Source: Acidovorax sp. GBBC 1281 (GTDB taxonomy: Bacteria; Pseudomonadota; Gammaproteobacteria; Burkholderiales; Burkholderiaceae_C). From it: a stretch of DNA of 64,000 bases. Under the pieces are notes generated by a model. That model did not search any database. It was not told where the DNA came from and was given only the letters and a program-made list of their open reading frames with translations. Below, piece by piece: positions 51,775 to 61,354 of this stretch. Made by a program: the position numbers and the translations under genes. Positions within the stretch are counted from its first letter, which is position 1; every line of letters begins with the position of its first letter. The stretch is from NCBI RefSeq assembly GCF_028473645.1, contig NZ_CP097269.1:1754001-1818000 (forward strand). Reading direction: 5' to 3'.

Positions 51775-52638
51775 CTATTCCAACTGCCCGGCGTGGTGTG
51801 CCAGATGGCCTTCGATGAAGGTCTGGATGAAGTAGTAGCCGTGGTCGTACCCCCCGTGGCGGCGCAGGGTGAGGGGCTGGCCGATGGCCTGGCATGCGGC
51901 TTCGAAGCGCTCCGGATGGAGCTGCTCGGCGAGAAATTTGTCGCCCAGCCCCTGGTCGATCAGGATGCCGGCCGGGTAGGGGGCCAGCGGCTGGTTTTCC
52001 ATGAGCACCGTGGCGTCGTGTTCGCCCCACGCCGTGCGGTCCGCGCCCAGATAGCCCGTGAACGCCCGCTCGCCCCAGGGGCACTGCGTGGGCGCGCAGA
52101 TCGGCGCCAGGGCCGAGAGCGACCGGAAGCGGCCGGGGTGGCGCAGCGCCAGCGTCAGCGCGCCATGGCCGCCCATCGAGTGGCCGAAGACGCCCAGGCG
52201 GTCCAGGTCGATCGGCAGGTGCCGGCCCAGCAGGGGCAGCAGCTCCTGCACCAGGTAGCTTTCCATGCGCCAGTGCGTGCGCCAGGGCGCTTGGGTCGCA
52301 TCGAGGTAAAAGCCCGCGCCGACGCCGAAATCCCAGCGGGCGGTGGCGTCCGGCAGGGCCTCCACCGCGCCGCCGCGGGGGCTGGTGTCGGGCGCGATCA
52401 GTGCCAGGCCCAGCTCCGAGGCCCGGCGCTGCGCGCCGGCCTTGACCATGAAGGTCTCTTCGTTGCACGTCAGCCCCGCCAGGTACAGCACCGCGGGCAC
52501 CGGGCCGTGGGCGGCCTGCGGCGGCAGGTACACCGAAAACTTCATCGGCAGGCCGATCTCGGTGGAGTCGTGTTGGAAAAAGCGCTGCGTGCCGCCGAAG
52601 CTGCGGTGTTCCGACAGGGTCTGGAAGGGATGGGTCAT
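51775..52638 (-). CDS. fghA: S-formylglutathione hydrolase
   Basis: A 287-residue esterase-D-family serine hydrolase. The nucleophile Ser is in GVFGHSMGGHGALTLAL near residue 147, the Asp in ILIDQGLGDKFLAEQ near 225 and the His in RHGGYDHGYYFIQTFI near 257; LYLAGLTCNEETFMVKAGAQ near 54-73 is strictly typical. It hydrolyses S-formylglutathione to formate and glutathione, the last step of glutathione-dependent formaldehyde removal. It belongs with the frmA gene, the two being separated by a hydrolase gene with which fghA overlaps by a few bases. Confidence 0.95.
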   Translation of the reverse strand: MTHPFQTLSEHRSFGGTQRFFQHDSTEIGLPMKFSVYLPPQAAHGPVPAVLYLAGLTCNEETFMVKAGAQRRASELGLALIAPDTSPRGGAVEALPDATARWDFGVGAGFYLDATQAPWRTHWRMESYLVQELLPLLGRHLPIDLDRLGVFGHSMGGHGALTLALRHPGRFRSLSALAPICAPTQCPWGERAFTGYLGADRTAWGEHDATVLMENQPLAPYPAGILIDQGLGDKFLAEQLHPERFEAACQAIGQPLTLRRHGGYDHGYYFIQTFIEGHLAHHAGQLE

Positions 52639-53560
52639 GGCGTGGGAAGTGAAGAAGAAGGCGTGGCACGGACCAGTTCGAGCACCGCATCGGCGAAGGC
52701 TTCGGGGGCCTCCTGCGGCAGGTTGTGGCCGGCGACACCCAGCGGTGCGTGCGCAGGCCGCTGAATTTCGCGGCATGGGCCGAGGCGTCGGCCGGCGGGC
52801 GAACCCCGTCGTCCACGCCGTCGAAGGTGATGGCCGGCACGCAGATGGCCGGCTGCGCCGCCAGGCGCGATTCGATCCCGGCGTACGCCGGATCACCCGA
52901 GACCAGACCGAAGCGGTGGCGGTACGAATGGATCACCACGTCCACGAAATCGGGGTTGTCGAACGCGGCGGCGCTGCGCTCGAAGGTGGCCTCGTCGAAC
53001 GCCCAGGTCGGCGACCACGACTGCCACAGCAGGCGGGCGAGGGCCCGCCGGTCGTTCGCCAGGCCGGCCGCGCCCCGTGCGCTGTGAAAGTAGTACTGGT
53101 ACCACAGGCGCTGTTCGTTGGCCGGCGTGTCGGGCACCATGGCCCGGCCGATGTCCTGGATGTTGTAGCTGTTGAGCGAGACCAGCCCGGCGCACCGCTC
53201 GGGCCACAGCGCCGCGACCACGCAGGCCGCCCGCCCGCCCCAGTCGTAGCCCGCCAGCACCGCGCGCTCGATCGCCAGCGCATCGAGCAGCGCCAGCAGG
53301 TCCGCGCCCAATGCTGCCTGCTCGCCCGAGCGCGGCGTGGCCGCGCTCAGGAACCGCGTGGGACCGTAGCCCCGCAGGAACGGCACCACCACCCGGCATC
53401 CCTGCGCAGCCAGCCGCGGCGCGACCTCGGCATACGCATGGATGTCGTAGGGAAAGCCGTGCAGCAGCACGACGGGCGGCCCCGCGGCGGGGCCCGTCTC
53501 GAAATACGCGACGTCGAGCACGCCGGCCTCGATCCGGCGCAGGGGTTCCAGGCGGTCCAT
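52635..53560 (-). pseudogene. Alpha/beta hydrolase, C-terminus frameshifted
   Basis: A haloalkane-dehalogenase or epoxide-hydrolase-like alpha/beta hydrolase. From ATG 53560: VVLLHGFPYDIHAYAEVAPRLA near residue 30 (oxyanion region), nucleophile Asp in LAGYDWGGRAACVV near 106, a cap domain, and an acid in ITFDGVDDGVRPP near 250. Near 52745 the frame breaks: the expected LGVAGHNLPQEAPEAFADAV with its catalytic histidine lies in another frame, ending at 52635 in an ATGA overlap with fghA. A one-base deletion explains it. As read, the protein loses its histidine and runs on far into fghA. It lies between frmA and fghA. Confidence 0.8.
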
Positions 53561-53592
53561 GGCGGGCACCATCGGGGTCTGCCGCGGGGCGG

Positions 53593-54699
53593 TCAGTAGA
53601 TGACCACGCCGCGGATCGACTCGCCGCGCTTCATCAGGTCGAACCCGTGGTTGATGTCGGCCAAGGGCATGGTGTGGGTGATCAGGCTGTCGATGTCGAT
53701 CTTGCCCTCCATGTACCAGTCCACGATCTTGGGCACGTCGGTGCGGCCCCGGGCGCCGCCGAAGGCCGAGCCTTCCCACTTGCGGCCCGTCACGAGCTGG
53801 AAGGGGCGCGTGCTGATCTCGGCGCCGGCCTCGGCCACACCGATGATGATGCTGCGGCCCCAGCCCTTGTGCGTGCACTCCAGCGCCTGGCGCATCACCT
53901 TGGTGTTGCCGATGCATTCGAACGAATAGTCCGCGCCCCCGTCGGTCAGCTGCACGATGGCGTCCACCACGTTCTCGACCTCGTTGGGGTTGATGAAGTG
54001 CGTCATGCCGAACTGGCGCGCCATCTCCTGGCGGGCGGGGTTGATGTCCACGCCGATGATCTTGTCCGCGCCCACCATCTTGGCGCCCTGGATCACGTTC
54101 AGGCCGATGCCGCCCAGGCCGAACACCACCACGTTCGCGCCGGCCTCCACCTTGGCGGTGAACAGCACCGCGCCAATGCCGGTGGTCACGCCGCAGCCGA
54201 TGTAGCAGACCTTGTCGAACGGGGCGTCCTCGCGGATCTTGGCCAGCGAGATCTCGGGGGCCACGGTGTAGTTGCTGAACGTGCTCGTGCCCATGTAGTG
54301 GAAGATGGGCTGGCCGTCGATGCTGAAGCGGCTGGTGGCGTCCGGCATCAGCCCCTTGCCCTGCGTGCCGCGGATCAACTGGCACAGGTTGGTCTTGCGC
54401 GACAGGCAGAACTTGCACTGGCGGCATTCGGGCGTGTACAGCGGGATCACGTGGTCGCCCTTCTTGAGGGTGGTCACGCCCGGCCCCACGTCCACCACGA
54501 TGCCCGCGCCTTCGTGGCCCAGGATGGCGGGGAAGATCCCTTCCGGGTCGGCGCCCGAGAGGGTGTAGTAGTCGGTATGGCAAATGCCGGTGGCCTTGAT
54601 TTCGACCAGCACCTCGCCGAATTTCGGGCCCTGCAGGTCCACGGTTTCGATGGTGAGGGGTTCTCCGGCCTTCCAGGCGACGGCGGCTTGGGTTTTCAT
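53593..54699 (-). CDS. frmA: S-(hydroxymethyl)glutathione dehydrogenase / class III alcohol dehydrogenase
   Basis: A 368-residue zinc alcohol dehydrogenase of class III. Catalytic zinc ligands are in [13 protein letters not shown] near residue 40 and GHEGAGIV near 61; structural zinc cysteines are in [17 protein letters not shown] near 90-106. The NAD motif [22 protein letters not shown] lies near 187. It oxidises S-hydroxymethylglutathione, made from formaldehyde and glutathione, to S-formylglutathione for FghA. It leads the three-gene minus-strand operon. The start ATG 54699 follows an AGGAG ribosome binding site. Confidence 0.97.
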   Translation of the reverse strand: MKTQAAVAWKAGEPLTIETVDLQGPKFGEVLVEIKATGICHTDYYTLSGADPEGIFPAILGHEGAGIVVDVGPGVTTLKKGDHVIPLYTPECRQCKFCLSRKTNLCQLIRGTQGKGLMPDATSRFSIDGQPIFHYMGTSTFSNYTVAPEISLAKIREDAPFDKVCYIGCGVTTGIGAVLFTAKVEAGANVVVFGLGGIGLNVIQGAKMVGADKIIGVDINPARQEMARQFGMTHFINPNEVENVVDAIVQLTDGGADYSFECIGNTKVMRQALECTHKGWGRSIIIGVAEAGAEISTRPFQLVTGRKWEGSAFGGARGRTDVPKIVDWYMEGKIDIDSLITHTMPLADINHGFDLMKRGESIRGVVIY

Positions 54700-55053
54700 G
54701 GGATGGGGCTCCTGTCAGTGGTGGTTCGGTGGCTCGCAAGGGGGCGGCGCGGCGCCGCCGTGGGTCGGCGGGCGCGGCGGCACGTCGGGCGGCTGCAGCA
54801 GTCTTTCTAGCAGATGCGGCGGGGCCGCCGCGTTTCATGGCCGGATCGTCCGGCGACAATCGCTGCGCCGGCCCGGCCCGGGCTGCGCCCGGACGGTCCT
54901 GCATGCCGGTGCCGCGAGCGTAAAAGCGTTTGGCCGGCTCGGCCACCCGGGGCGCTGCGCCCGGCCGTGTTTGGCCGCCGTGCCGGGCATCTTGGCCGCT
55001 GGAGCGGGTCGTGCCGCCCGCCGTCTGTCCATCCCTTGGTTTCCGCCCCGTCC
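54700..55053. other. 354-bp divergent gap between frmA and a GlxA-type regulator
   Basis: Contains no supported gene. It is very GC-rich and holds three direct repeats of TTTGGCCG or CTTGGCCG at 54929-54936, 54970-54977 and 54991-54998, which may be regulator sites. No clear FrmR-type operator or regulator is present. Confidence 0.4.
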
Positions 55054-56037
55054 ATGTCCGCTCCCTACACCGTCGATATCGTCGTCTACCCCGGCTTCAA
55101 GGCCCTGGAGGCGATCGGCCCCATGTCGGTGTTCGACTATGCCAACGTGCACCTGGCGCGGCGCGGCCAGCCACCGGGCTATGCGGTGTCGGTGGCGGCT
55201 GAAGGGCTGGGCGACGTGCCTTCCGACACGGCCATGTCGCTGCGGGCCACGCGCCAGTTGGGGCAGGGGCCGGACCCGCACATCGCGCTGGTGGTGGGGT
55301 CCCGCGACATCGAGACGGCGCTGGCCGCATCCCCCGGCGTGGTGGCCTGGGCGGCGGCCACCGCGCCGCGGGTGCGGCACATGGTGGCGCTATGCTCGGG
55401 CAGCTTCTTCCTGGGGGCGGCTGGCCTGCTGGATGGCGCGCAGGCGGCCACGCACTGGAGCGTGGCCGATCTGCTGCAGCGCCGTTTCCCTGCCGTGCGC
55501 GTGGATGCCGACGCGATCTACGTGCGCAGCGGCAACCTGTGGACCTCGGCCGGGGTCACCGCCGGCATCGACCTGGCGCTGGCCCTGGTGGAGGAGGACT
55601 TCGGCCGTACGCTGGCGCTGGAGGTGGCGCGCGATCTGGTGATGTACTTGAAGCGCCCCGGCGGGCAATCGCAGTTCAGCATGCACCTGGCCAGCCAGGG
55701 CACGCGCCACCCGGGCATCCGCGAGGTGCAGGCTTGGGTGCTGTCGCACCTGGCCGAGCCCCTGCCGCTGCAGCAGCTCGCCTCGCGGGCGGCCATGAGC
55801 GAGCGCAACTTCCGCCGCGTGTTCCTGCAGGAATGCGGGCAAAGCCCGTCGGACTTCATCGAGACGGCCCGGCTCGAAGGCGCCCGCCGGCTGCTGGAGG
55901 AAGAGAACGGCCTGCCGCTCAAAACCGTGGCGGCGCGGGTGGGTTTCCGGTCGAACGAGCCGCTGCGCCGGCTGTTCCTGCGCCGCCTGGGGATCACCCC
56001 GCAGGCCTACCGCGAGCGGTTCGGCGGGCCGGGCTGA
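55054..56037 (+). CDS. GlxA-family transcriptional regulator (DJ-1/PfpI-like + AraC HTH)
   Basis: A 327-residue regulator with an N-terminal DJ-1/PfpI-like domain (residues about 5-175; VDIVVYPGFKALEAIGPMSVFDYAN near 8-32, ALCSGSFFLGAAGLLDG near 110-126) and a C-terminal AraC-type double helix-turn-helix (about 215-320), including RLEGARRLLEEENGLPLKTVAARVGFRSNEPLRRLFLRRLGITPQAYRERF. GlxA-type proteins usually activate catabolic genes for choline derivatives, dimethylglycine or carnitine. It is divergent from frmA, consistent with control of formaldehyde-producing demethylation, though this is inferred. Confidence 0.92.
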   Translation: MSAPYTVDIVVYPGFKALEAIGPMSVFDYANVHLARRGQPPGYAVSVAAEGLGDVPSDTAMSLRATRQLGQGPDPHIALVVGSRDIETALAASPGVVAWAAATAPRVRHMVALCSGSFFLGAAGLLDGAQAATHWSVADLLQRRFPAVRVDADAIYVRSGNLWTSAGVTAGIDLALALVEEDFGRTLALEVARDLVMYLKRPGGQSQFSMHLASQGTRHPGIREVQAWVLSHLAEPLPLQQLASRAAMSERNFRRVFLQECGQSPSDFIETARLEGARRLLEEENGLPLKTVAARVGFRSNEPLRRLFLRRLGITPQAYRERFGGPG

Positions 56038-56185
56038 GCCCCGGCGCTGCGGCCCGGTTGGCACTCGGGCCTTTTGGAAAAAAGGCATGATGCCAGGCTG
56101 AGCAGGGTCGGGAGACCGCCGGCAACGGCCGGGCCCGACTGCACATCGACACCCAACGAGCGAGCGATTCAAAGGTTTTTTCTCA

Positions 56186-59100
56186 ATGCACACCGTCCCC
56201 GGCCCAGCGGCCGCCGGCCCTGCCGATCCCCTGGGTAGCCGCCCCGACGCGCGAGCGATCGCCGAGTTCGATTGGTCCCTGACCCCCCTGGGGCCCGTAG
56301 CGTACTGGCCGCAGTCCGTGCAGGCCGCGATCGCGCAGTGGAGCGAGGCCGCCGCGCCATCGGCACCCTTGCCGGATACCGACATCCGCAACCGCCAGAT
56401 CCTGGACAGCGCCATCGACTACGCGATCATCGCTTTCGACCTGCAGGGCCAGGTCACGCGGTGGAACGAAGGTGCCCGCCGCGTGCTCGGCTGGACGGAA
56501 TCCGAAATGCTGGGCCACGACGCCGCCCGGATCTTCACCCCCGAAGACCGCGCCGCGCACCGCATGGAGATGGAGATGCAGGCCGCGCTCACGCGGGGCG
56601 TGGGCACCGACGAGCGCTGGCATGTGCGCAAATCCGGCGAGCGCTTCTGGGCCAACGGCGAGATGACGCCGATCCGCGATGGTGACGGCACGCCGATCGG
56701 CTTCGTGAAGGTGTTGCGCGACCGCACTGAACAGCACCGCGCCGCTGAGGCGCTGCGCCAGTCCGAAGAACGCCTGCACCGCGCGCAGAAGGCGGGCGGC
56801 GTGGGCACGTTCTCCCTCGAACTGGCCACCGACCTGCTGTACGGCACGCGCGAGTTCTATCGCATCTTCGGTGTGCCCGAGGCCGAGACCATTCCCGCCA
56901 AGGCGCTGGAGGCGCTGGTGATCCCCGAGGACGCCGAGGTGCGTTCCGCCCGCGAAACCCGCAACGCCGAATCGGCCCCGCTGGATGTGGAGTACCGCAT
57001 CCGCCGCGCCACCGATGGCGCCCTGCGCTGGATTGCCCGCAAGGCCGAATTCGTGCGCAGCCCGGACGGTGCGATCGTTCGCATGGTGGGCGTAGTGCAG
57101 GACATCACCGACCGCAAGGCGGCGCTGCAGGCGGTGGCCGACAGCGCGGCGGAGTTCCGCACCTTCGCCCAGTCGCTGCCCAGCCACGTGTGGACCTCCC
57201 GGAGCGATGGCCAGCTGGACTGGTTCAACGACCGGGTGTACGAATACAGCCAGGCCGAACCGGGCACGCTGGATGGCGACGGATGGACGGGCCTCGTGCA
57301 CCCCGAAGACCTGCCGGCGGTGTCCCAACTCTGGCAGGCGAGCGTTGCCTCCGGCGAGCAGTATGAAACCGAATTCCGCATCCGCCGCGCGGACGGCGAG
57401 ATGCGCTGGCACCTGGTGCGGGCGCTGCCCCTGCGCACGGGAGGCGGGGCCATCAGCCGGTGGATCGGCACCAGCACCGACATCCACGAGCAAAAGCTCG
57501 TGCAGGCCGAAAGCGTGCGCGACCGCAACCGCCTGTGGGCGCTTTCGCGCGAACTCATGCTGGTGTGCGACTTCCAGGGCGTGATCGCTGCGGTCAATCC
57601 CGCCGCCACGCGCCTTCTGGGATGGGAAAAGCCCCAGATGGCCGGCCACGCCGTGGCGGAATTCATCCACCCCGAAGATGCCGAGGGCATGGCCGCCGAA
57701 CTGGCCAAGCTGGAGGCCGGCGCGCCCACGCTGGTGTTCGAGAACCGCTGGCGCAAGGAAGACGGCAGCTACCGCCTGCTGAGCTGGACCGCCGTGCCCG
57801 AGGAGGGCCTGGTCCATGCGGTGGCGCGCGATGTGACGCGCGAGCGCACGGCCGAAGAGGCGCTGCGCCAGTCGCAAAAGCTCGAAGCCATCGGCCAGCT
57901 CACCGGCGGGGTTGCGCACGATTTCAACAACGTGCTGGCGGTCATCCGCACGTCGATCGACCTGCTGCGGCGCGTGCAGCTCACCGACGAGCGGCGCCAC
58001 CGCTTCATGGAGTCCATCTCCAACGCGGTGACGCGGGCCACCAAGCTCACTGGCCAGTTGCTGGCCTTCGCGCGGCGCCAGGCCCTGCAGCCGACGGTGT
58101 TCGATGCCGGGCACAACACCCGGGCGGTCAGCGACATGATCGCCAGCCTGGCGGGCGCGCGCATCGAGATCGAACTGAATCTGGCGGAGACGGCCTGCTT
58201 CGTGCACGCCGACCCGAGCCAGTTCGACACCGCCCTGGTGAACCTGGCCGTCAATGCCCGCGACGCCATGCAGGGCAGCGGAAAGCTCACCATCGAGGTG
58301 CGGGCCGTCTCCGAGATTCCCGCGCTGCAGTCGCAGCCCGCGGTGCCGGGCAAATTCGTGGCCGTGTCCATCATCGACAGCGGCACGGGCATCGCGCCCG
58401 AGCACCTCACGCAGATCTTCGAGCCCTTTTTCACCACCAAGGGCGTAGGCCACGGCACGGGGCTGGGCCTGTCGCAGGTGTTCGGCTTCGCCAAGCAGTC
58501 CGGCGGCGACATCCGTGTGGAAAGCACGCTGGGTGAGGGCAGTCGTTTCACCCTGTACCTGCCGCGCGCCGCGCGCCCCGGTTACGACGCGCAGGCCGCC
58601 GAGGGCGACGACCGGCTGGCCCTGGGCAACGGTGGCTGCGTGCTGGTGGTGGAGGACAACGCGGAAGTCTCGGCATCCGTCGAGCAGACCCTGCATGAAC
58701 TGGGCTACACCACCGTGGTCACGGCCAGCGGCGAGAAGGCGCTGGAGGCCTTGAAGGCCGGTCCGGGCCGATTCGTGGCGGTGTTCTCCGACGTGGTCAT
58801 GACCGGCATGAGCGGCATCGAACTGGGCCGCGAGATCCGCCAGCGCTACGGCGCGGCCCTGCCCATCGTGCTGTCCAGCGGCTACAGCTACGTGCTGGCG
58901 CAAAGCCCCGACCACGGCTTCACGCTGCTGCCCAAGCCCTACTCGCTGGACGAACTGGCCCAGGTGCTGCACGACAGCATCCACCGCGGTGCGGACGCCG
59001 CGCGGCCGCGCCGCCGCAAGGTGCGCGCGGCACTGCCCCCGTCGGCCGCGGCGGATGCGGCGCAGTCGGAACTGCTGCGCCAGGCCGAACTGGAATCCAT

Positions 59101-59575
59101 GCGCATCCTGGACACCGACGAGGAAGCGGCCTTCGACGAGTTCGCCCGGCTGGCGGCGGCCCTGTGCCAGACGCCCATCGCGCTCGTTTCGCTGGTGGAT
59201 GCCGACCGGCAGTGGTTCAAGGCCAAGGTGGGGCTGGCAGCGCGGCAGACGCCCCGCGCGCATTCCTTCTGCGCCCACGCGATCCAGGTGCCGGAAAGCG
59301 TGATGATCGTGAGCGATACCTCGCGGGACGAACGCTTTGCCGACAACCCGCTGGTGACGGGCGAGCCCAACATCAAGTTCTATGCCGGTGCGCCGCTCAT
59401 CACCTCGACCGGGCAGGCGCTCGGAACGCTGTGCGTGATCGACCGGGTGCCGCGGGAACTGGAGGCCCGGCAGGTGGAGATGCTGCAGTTCCTGGCCGCC
59501 CAGTTGGTCGAGCGGCTGGAGTCGCGCCGCGCCGCGCTGCCGGATGCACCGGCACGGCCGTCCCCGCCGCAGTAG
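56186..59575 (+). CDS. Multi-PAS hybrid histidine kinase with receiver and C-terminal GAF domain
   Basis: A 1129-residue soluble kinase. After a short N-terminal TPLGPVAYWPQSVQAAI motif come four PAS/PAC modules (about residues 70-185, 195-310, 320-440, 450-565), then HisKA with His578 (GGVAHDFNNVLAVIRTSIDL), an ATPase domain with NLAVNARDAM near 685 and GTGLGLSQVFGFAKQSGGDI near 755, a receiver with Asp869 (VFSDVVMTGMSG), and a C-terminal GAF (about 970-1115). No transmembrane segment. A GAF after the receiver is unusual. It probably senses a redox, light or small-molecule cue and relays phosphate to an unlinked partner. ATG 56186 starts after a weak ribosome binding site. Confidence 0.93.
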   Translation: MHTVPGPAAAGPADPLGSRPDARAIAEFDWSLTPLGPVAYWPQSVQAAIAQWSEAAAPSAPLPDTDIRNRQILDSAIDYAIIAFDLQGQVTRWNEGARRVLGWTESEMLGHDAARIFTPEDRAAHRMEMEMQAALTRGVGTDERWHVRKSGERFWANGEMTPIRDGDGTPIGFVKVLRDRTEQHRAAEALRQSEERLHRAQKAGGVGTFSLELATDLLYGTREFYRIFGVPEAETIPAKALEALVIPEDAEVRSARETRNAESAPLDVEYRIRRATDGALRWIARKAEFVRSPDGAIVRMVGVVQDITDRKAALQAVADSAAEFRTFAQSLPSHVWTSRSDGQLDWFNDRVYEYSQAEPGTLDGDGWTGLVHPEDLPAVSQLWQASVASGEQYETEFRIRRADGEMRWHLVRALPLRTGGGAISRWIGTSTDIHEQKLVQAESVRDRNRLWALSRELMLVCDFQGVIAAVNPAATRLLGWEKPQMAGHAVAEFIHPEDAEGMAAELAKLEAGAPTLVFENRWRKEDGSYRLLSWTAVPEEGLVHAVARDVTRERTAEEALRQSQKLEAIGQLTGGVAHDFNNVLAVIRTSIDLLRRVQLTDERRHRFMESISNAVTRATKLTGQLLAFARRQALQPTVFDAGHNTRAVSDMIASLAGARIEIELNLAETACFVHADPSQFDTALVNLAVNARDAMQGSGKLTIEVRAVSEIPALQSQPAVPGKFVAVSIIDSGTGIAPEHLTQIFEPFFTTKGVGHGTGLGLSQVFGFAKQSGGDIRVESTLGEGSRFTLYLPRAARPGYDAQAAEGDDRLALGNGGCVLVVEDNAEVSASVEQTLHELGYTTVVTASGEKALEALKAGPGRFVAVFSDVVMTGMSGIELGREIRQRYGAALPIVLSSGYSYVLAQSPDHGFTLLPKPYSLDELAQVLHDSIHRGADAARPRRRKVRAALPPSAAADAAQSELLRQAELESMRILDTDEEAAFDEFARLAAALCQTPIALVSLVDADRQWFKAKVGLAARQTPRAHSFCAHAIQVPESVMIVSDTSRDERFADNPLVTGEPNIKFYAGAPLITSTGQALGTLCVIDRVPRELEARQVEMLQFLAAQLVERLESRRAALPDAPARPSPPQ

Positions 59576-59747
59576 CCCGTCCACCGGACCGCTATCCGCC
59601 CCCGTTGATCCGCCAGCCGGCGGGGAAGGGGCGGGTGGTGTCGGATTGCGCCTACGCCGGCCAGCCCGGCCTTCCGACGCGCTGCTCTGCGGTGCGGGCG
59701 CCCAATGGCAGCCCCAGACGACGGGTCTGTTTTTGGAGGGTTTCCCC

Positions 59748-59954
59748 ATGTTTTCCAACCCGGCTGTTCCCTCGCCGCTGCGTTTCGGCGAAAGCGTCCC
59801 CTCCGCCCAGATGGGGGAATTCGGCGGCTTCGGCCTCCAGTGGCAACAAGGCGATGGCGCCATCGACGGAGACGGCCAGCAGGCCTTCCGCTCTGCTGCA
59901 TCCGAATACCAATACGGCGACAGCTGCCGTTTCGAAACCCAGGCCCAAGGCTGA
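59748..59954 (+). CDS. Possible small hypothetical protein (68 aa)
   Basis: A 68-residue reading frame, MFSNPAVPSPLRFGESVP onward, with a good GGAGGG ribosome binding site seven bases before ATG 59748. It is rich in Gly, Gln and Ser, with no membrane segment. No family is recognised. It lies downstream of the hybrid kinase and before the prophage-derived DNA. Confidence 0.4.
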   Translation: MFSNPAVPSPLRFGESVPSAQMGEFGGFGLQWQQGDGAIDGDGQQAFRSAASEYQYGDSCRFETQAQG

Positions 59955-60197
59955 AGCCAGGGGGGTTCGACAACGCAAGCGCGATCCGCGTGCAGCGGGG
60001 TGGTCGATTCTTCCCTGACCCCGGAGGGGATCGCATTCGGCCCCGCAATCCCCGCCATAGCTGGGGGCTGAACGCCGCAGATCAGGAAATACCGTCAAAA
60101 GTACCGACAAAGCAAAAACTGCCTGAGCCCGTGTTACCCGGCCTCTTCGCGTGGCTTCGAGAGCGGGGGACCGGCTGGTACTCGGTATGCTCTGCGC

Positions 60198-60461
60198 ATG
60201 TCCGCAAACACCAGCACGTTTCTCACGCCTGAAGAGGTCGCCGAGCTGACCGGTGTGCGAAAAGGATCGGGCGGTCGGCACAGATCTATCTGTCAGAGCG
60301 AGCAGCTTTTGCAAATGGGCATCCATCACTACATCAATGCTGTGCATCGTGTGATCGTTCCGCGCGCTGTAGTGGAAGGCCAATCAACAGGGGCAGGGAA
60401 GCCGCCGAGCGGGAGTCACTTGCTCAAGCGGAGCGGCATGAACATCGCTGCGATTAGATAG
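60198..60461 (+). CDS. DUF4224 phage-type protein
   Basis: An 87-residue protein with the DUF4224 core FLTPEEVAELTGVRKGSGGRHRS followed by EQLLQMGIHHYINAVHRVIVPRAVVEGQ. In phages and genomic islands this short DNA-binding-like gene typically precedes a tyrosine integrase. Here no integrase follows and the C-terminus after residue 70 (PSGSHLLKRSGMNIAAIR) looks replaced, suggesting deletion of the integrase. It marks the left side of a defective prophage. Confidence 0.75.
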   Translation: MSANTSTFLTPEEVAELTGVRKGSGGRHRSICQSEQLLQMGIHHYINAVHRVIVPRAVVEGQSTGAGKPPSGSHLLKRSGMNIAAIR

Positions 60462-60569
60462 ATGTACAGCCAAGCAGCAGCGTTCGCTTTGCTGACACCC
60501 GGAAATCAAAACGGATTCAAAGTCTGCTCTGGCGCTCGAGCGGTCATGTCGAAATTCGATTGAAATGCG

Positions 60570-60615
60570 ATCTAGCGCTTGATAAAAAAGCGCTGGCAGC
60601 TATTAAAGTCGTAGC
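60570..60615 (-). repeat. Dispersed intergenic repeat, copy 3 (inverted, diverged)
   Basis: Read on the minus strand it contains TTTAATAGCTGCCAGCGCTT and an AAGCGCTAG end, the same layout as the copies at 7741 and 33274 but diverged. AGCGCTT (60574-60580) and AAGCGCT (60588-60594) form a stem. Confidence 0.45.
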
Positions 60616-60756
60616 GCTTTCGTGCGTGTAGACGGCCGGTCTTTGATTTCCGGCATTTGATTCTTTTCATACAGCCGGGTTTTTTCTGCGCGTGGGAAAC
60701 AGGGCGGTATCCGGGGAAACGGGTTTTTAACTTTTCCCCCGCCCCCCCAATGGCCA

Positions 60757-61251
60757 TCAATTACCGCCGACCTCACCGATCTGCGTCAGGGCTACAGTGT
60801 CCAGCGCCAGCTTCGCAGCCAGAGCGCGGCGCACGGCATCAAGAGCGGTAGCTGGAGCAAACTGCCCGTGTGATGAATAGAGCGGCACCCCGTCAGTACC
60901 TGCCCAGTTGCCACTGGCGCCTAGAACCGCAGTAAATAGGTGTCGCCGTTCATTTCCACCCCGCCAGACGGGGATGTCGCTAAAAACTACTGCACTGGTT
61001 AGTTCGCCATCGGCCTCCATGACCTTCACGAAGTCGAGCGTGATCGGTCCGAGATGGCTAGTCATTTCAATGCGGTCTAGCCGTCCCGCATCGCCCCGGT
61101 CAGGAAAAGAAACCCCGAACTCCTTGAGCAATGGATCTGCTGCAATGAGGAGCTGCGTGAATCTTTCTTGGCGGTCATTTGCCCAACTAATCCAGGTGCC
61201 GAATCCGCCTTCGACTTTCTTCTGTGCTGCGTGTTGTGCTGTTGTAGTCAT
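60757..61251 (-). CDS. Hypothetical protein in the prophage remnant
   Basis: A 164-residue soluble protein beginning MTTTAQHAAQKKVEGGFG. ATG 61251 has an AAAGAGG ribosome binding site ten bases before. It includes GTWISWANDRQERFTQLLIAADPLLKEFGVSFPDRGD, IPVWRGGNERRHLFTAVLGASGNWAG and a basic, Ala-rich C-terminus. I recognise no domain. Orientation matches the capsid gene, so it may be a phage accessory or morphogenesis gene. Confidence 0.6.
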   Translation of the reverse strand: MTTTAQHAAQKKVEGGFGTWISWANDRQERFTQLLIAADPLLKEFGVSFPDRGDAGRLDRIEMTSHLGPITLDFVKVMEADGELTSAVVFSDIPVWRGGNERRHLFTAVLGASGNWAGTDGVPLYSSHGQFAPATALDAVRRALAAKLALDTVALTQIGEVGGN

Positions 61252-61354
61252 GATTGCCTCTTTCGCGCCAACATTGGCGCCCCAATGTAGCGTGAGAATA
61301 ATCGACACGTCGTTGTAGTGGCTGCGCACCGCCTTGCCCAGATTTCAAATCTGA

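Noticed and set aside
51746..54946. A 1066-codon minus frame running through fghA, the hydrolase and frmA
   Set aside because: It joins the true hydrolase frame to shadow sequence on both sides; the frameshift at 52745 creates the apparent fusion.
56183..60058. A 1291-codon open frame antisense to the hybrid kinase
   Set aside because: It mirrors the kinase codon pattern, has no recognisable motif and no ribosome binding site.
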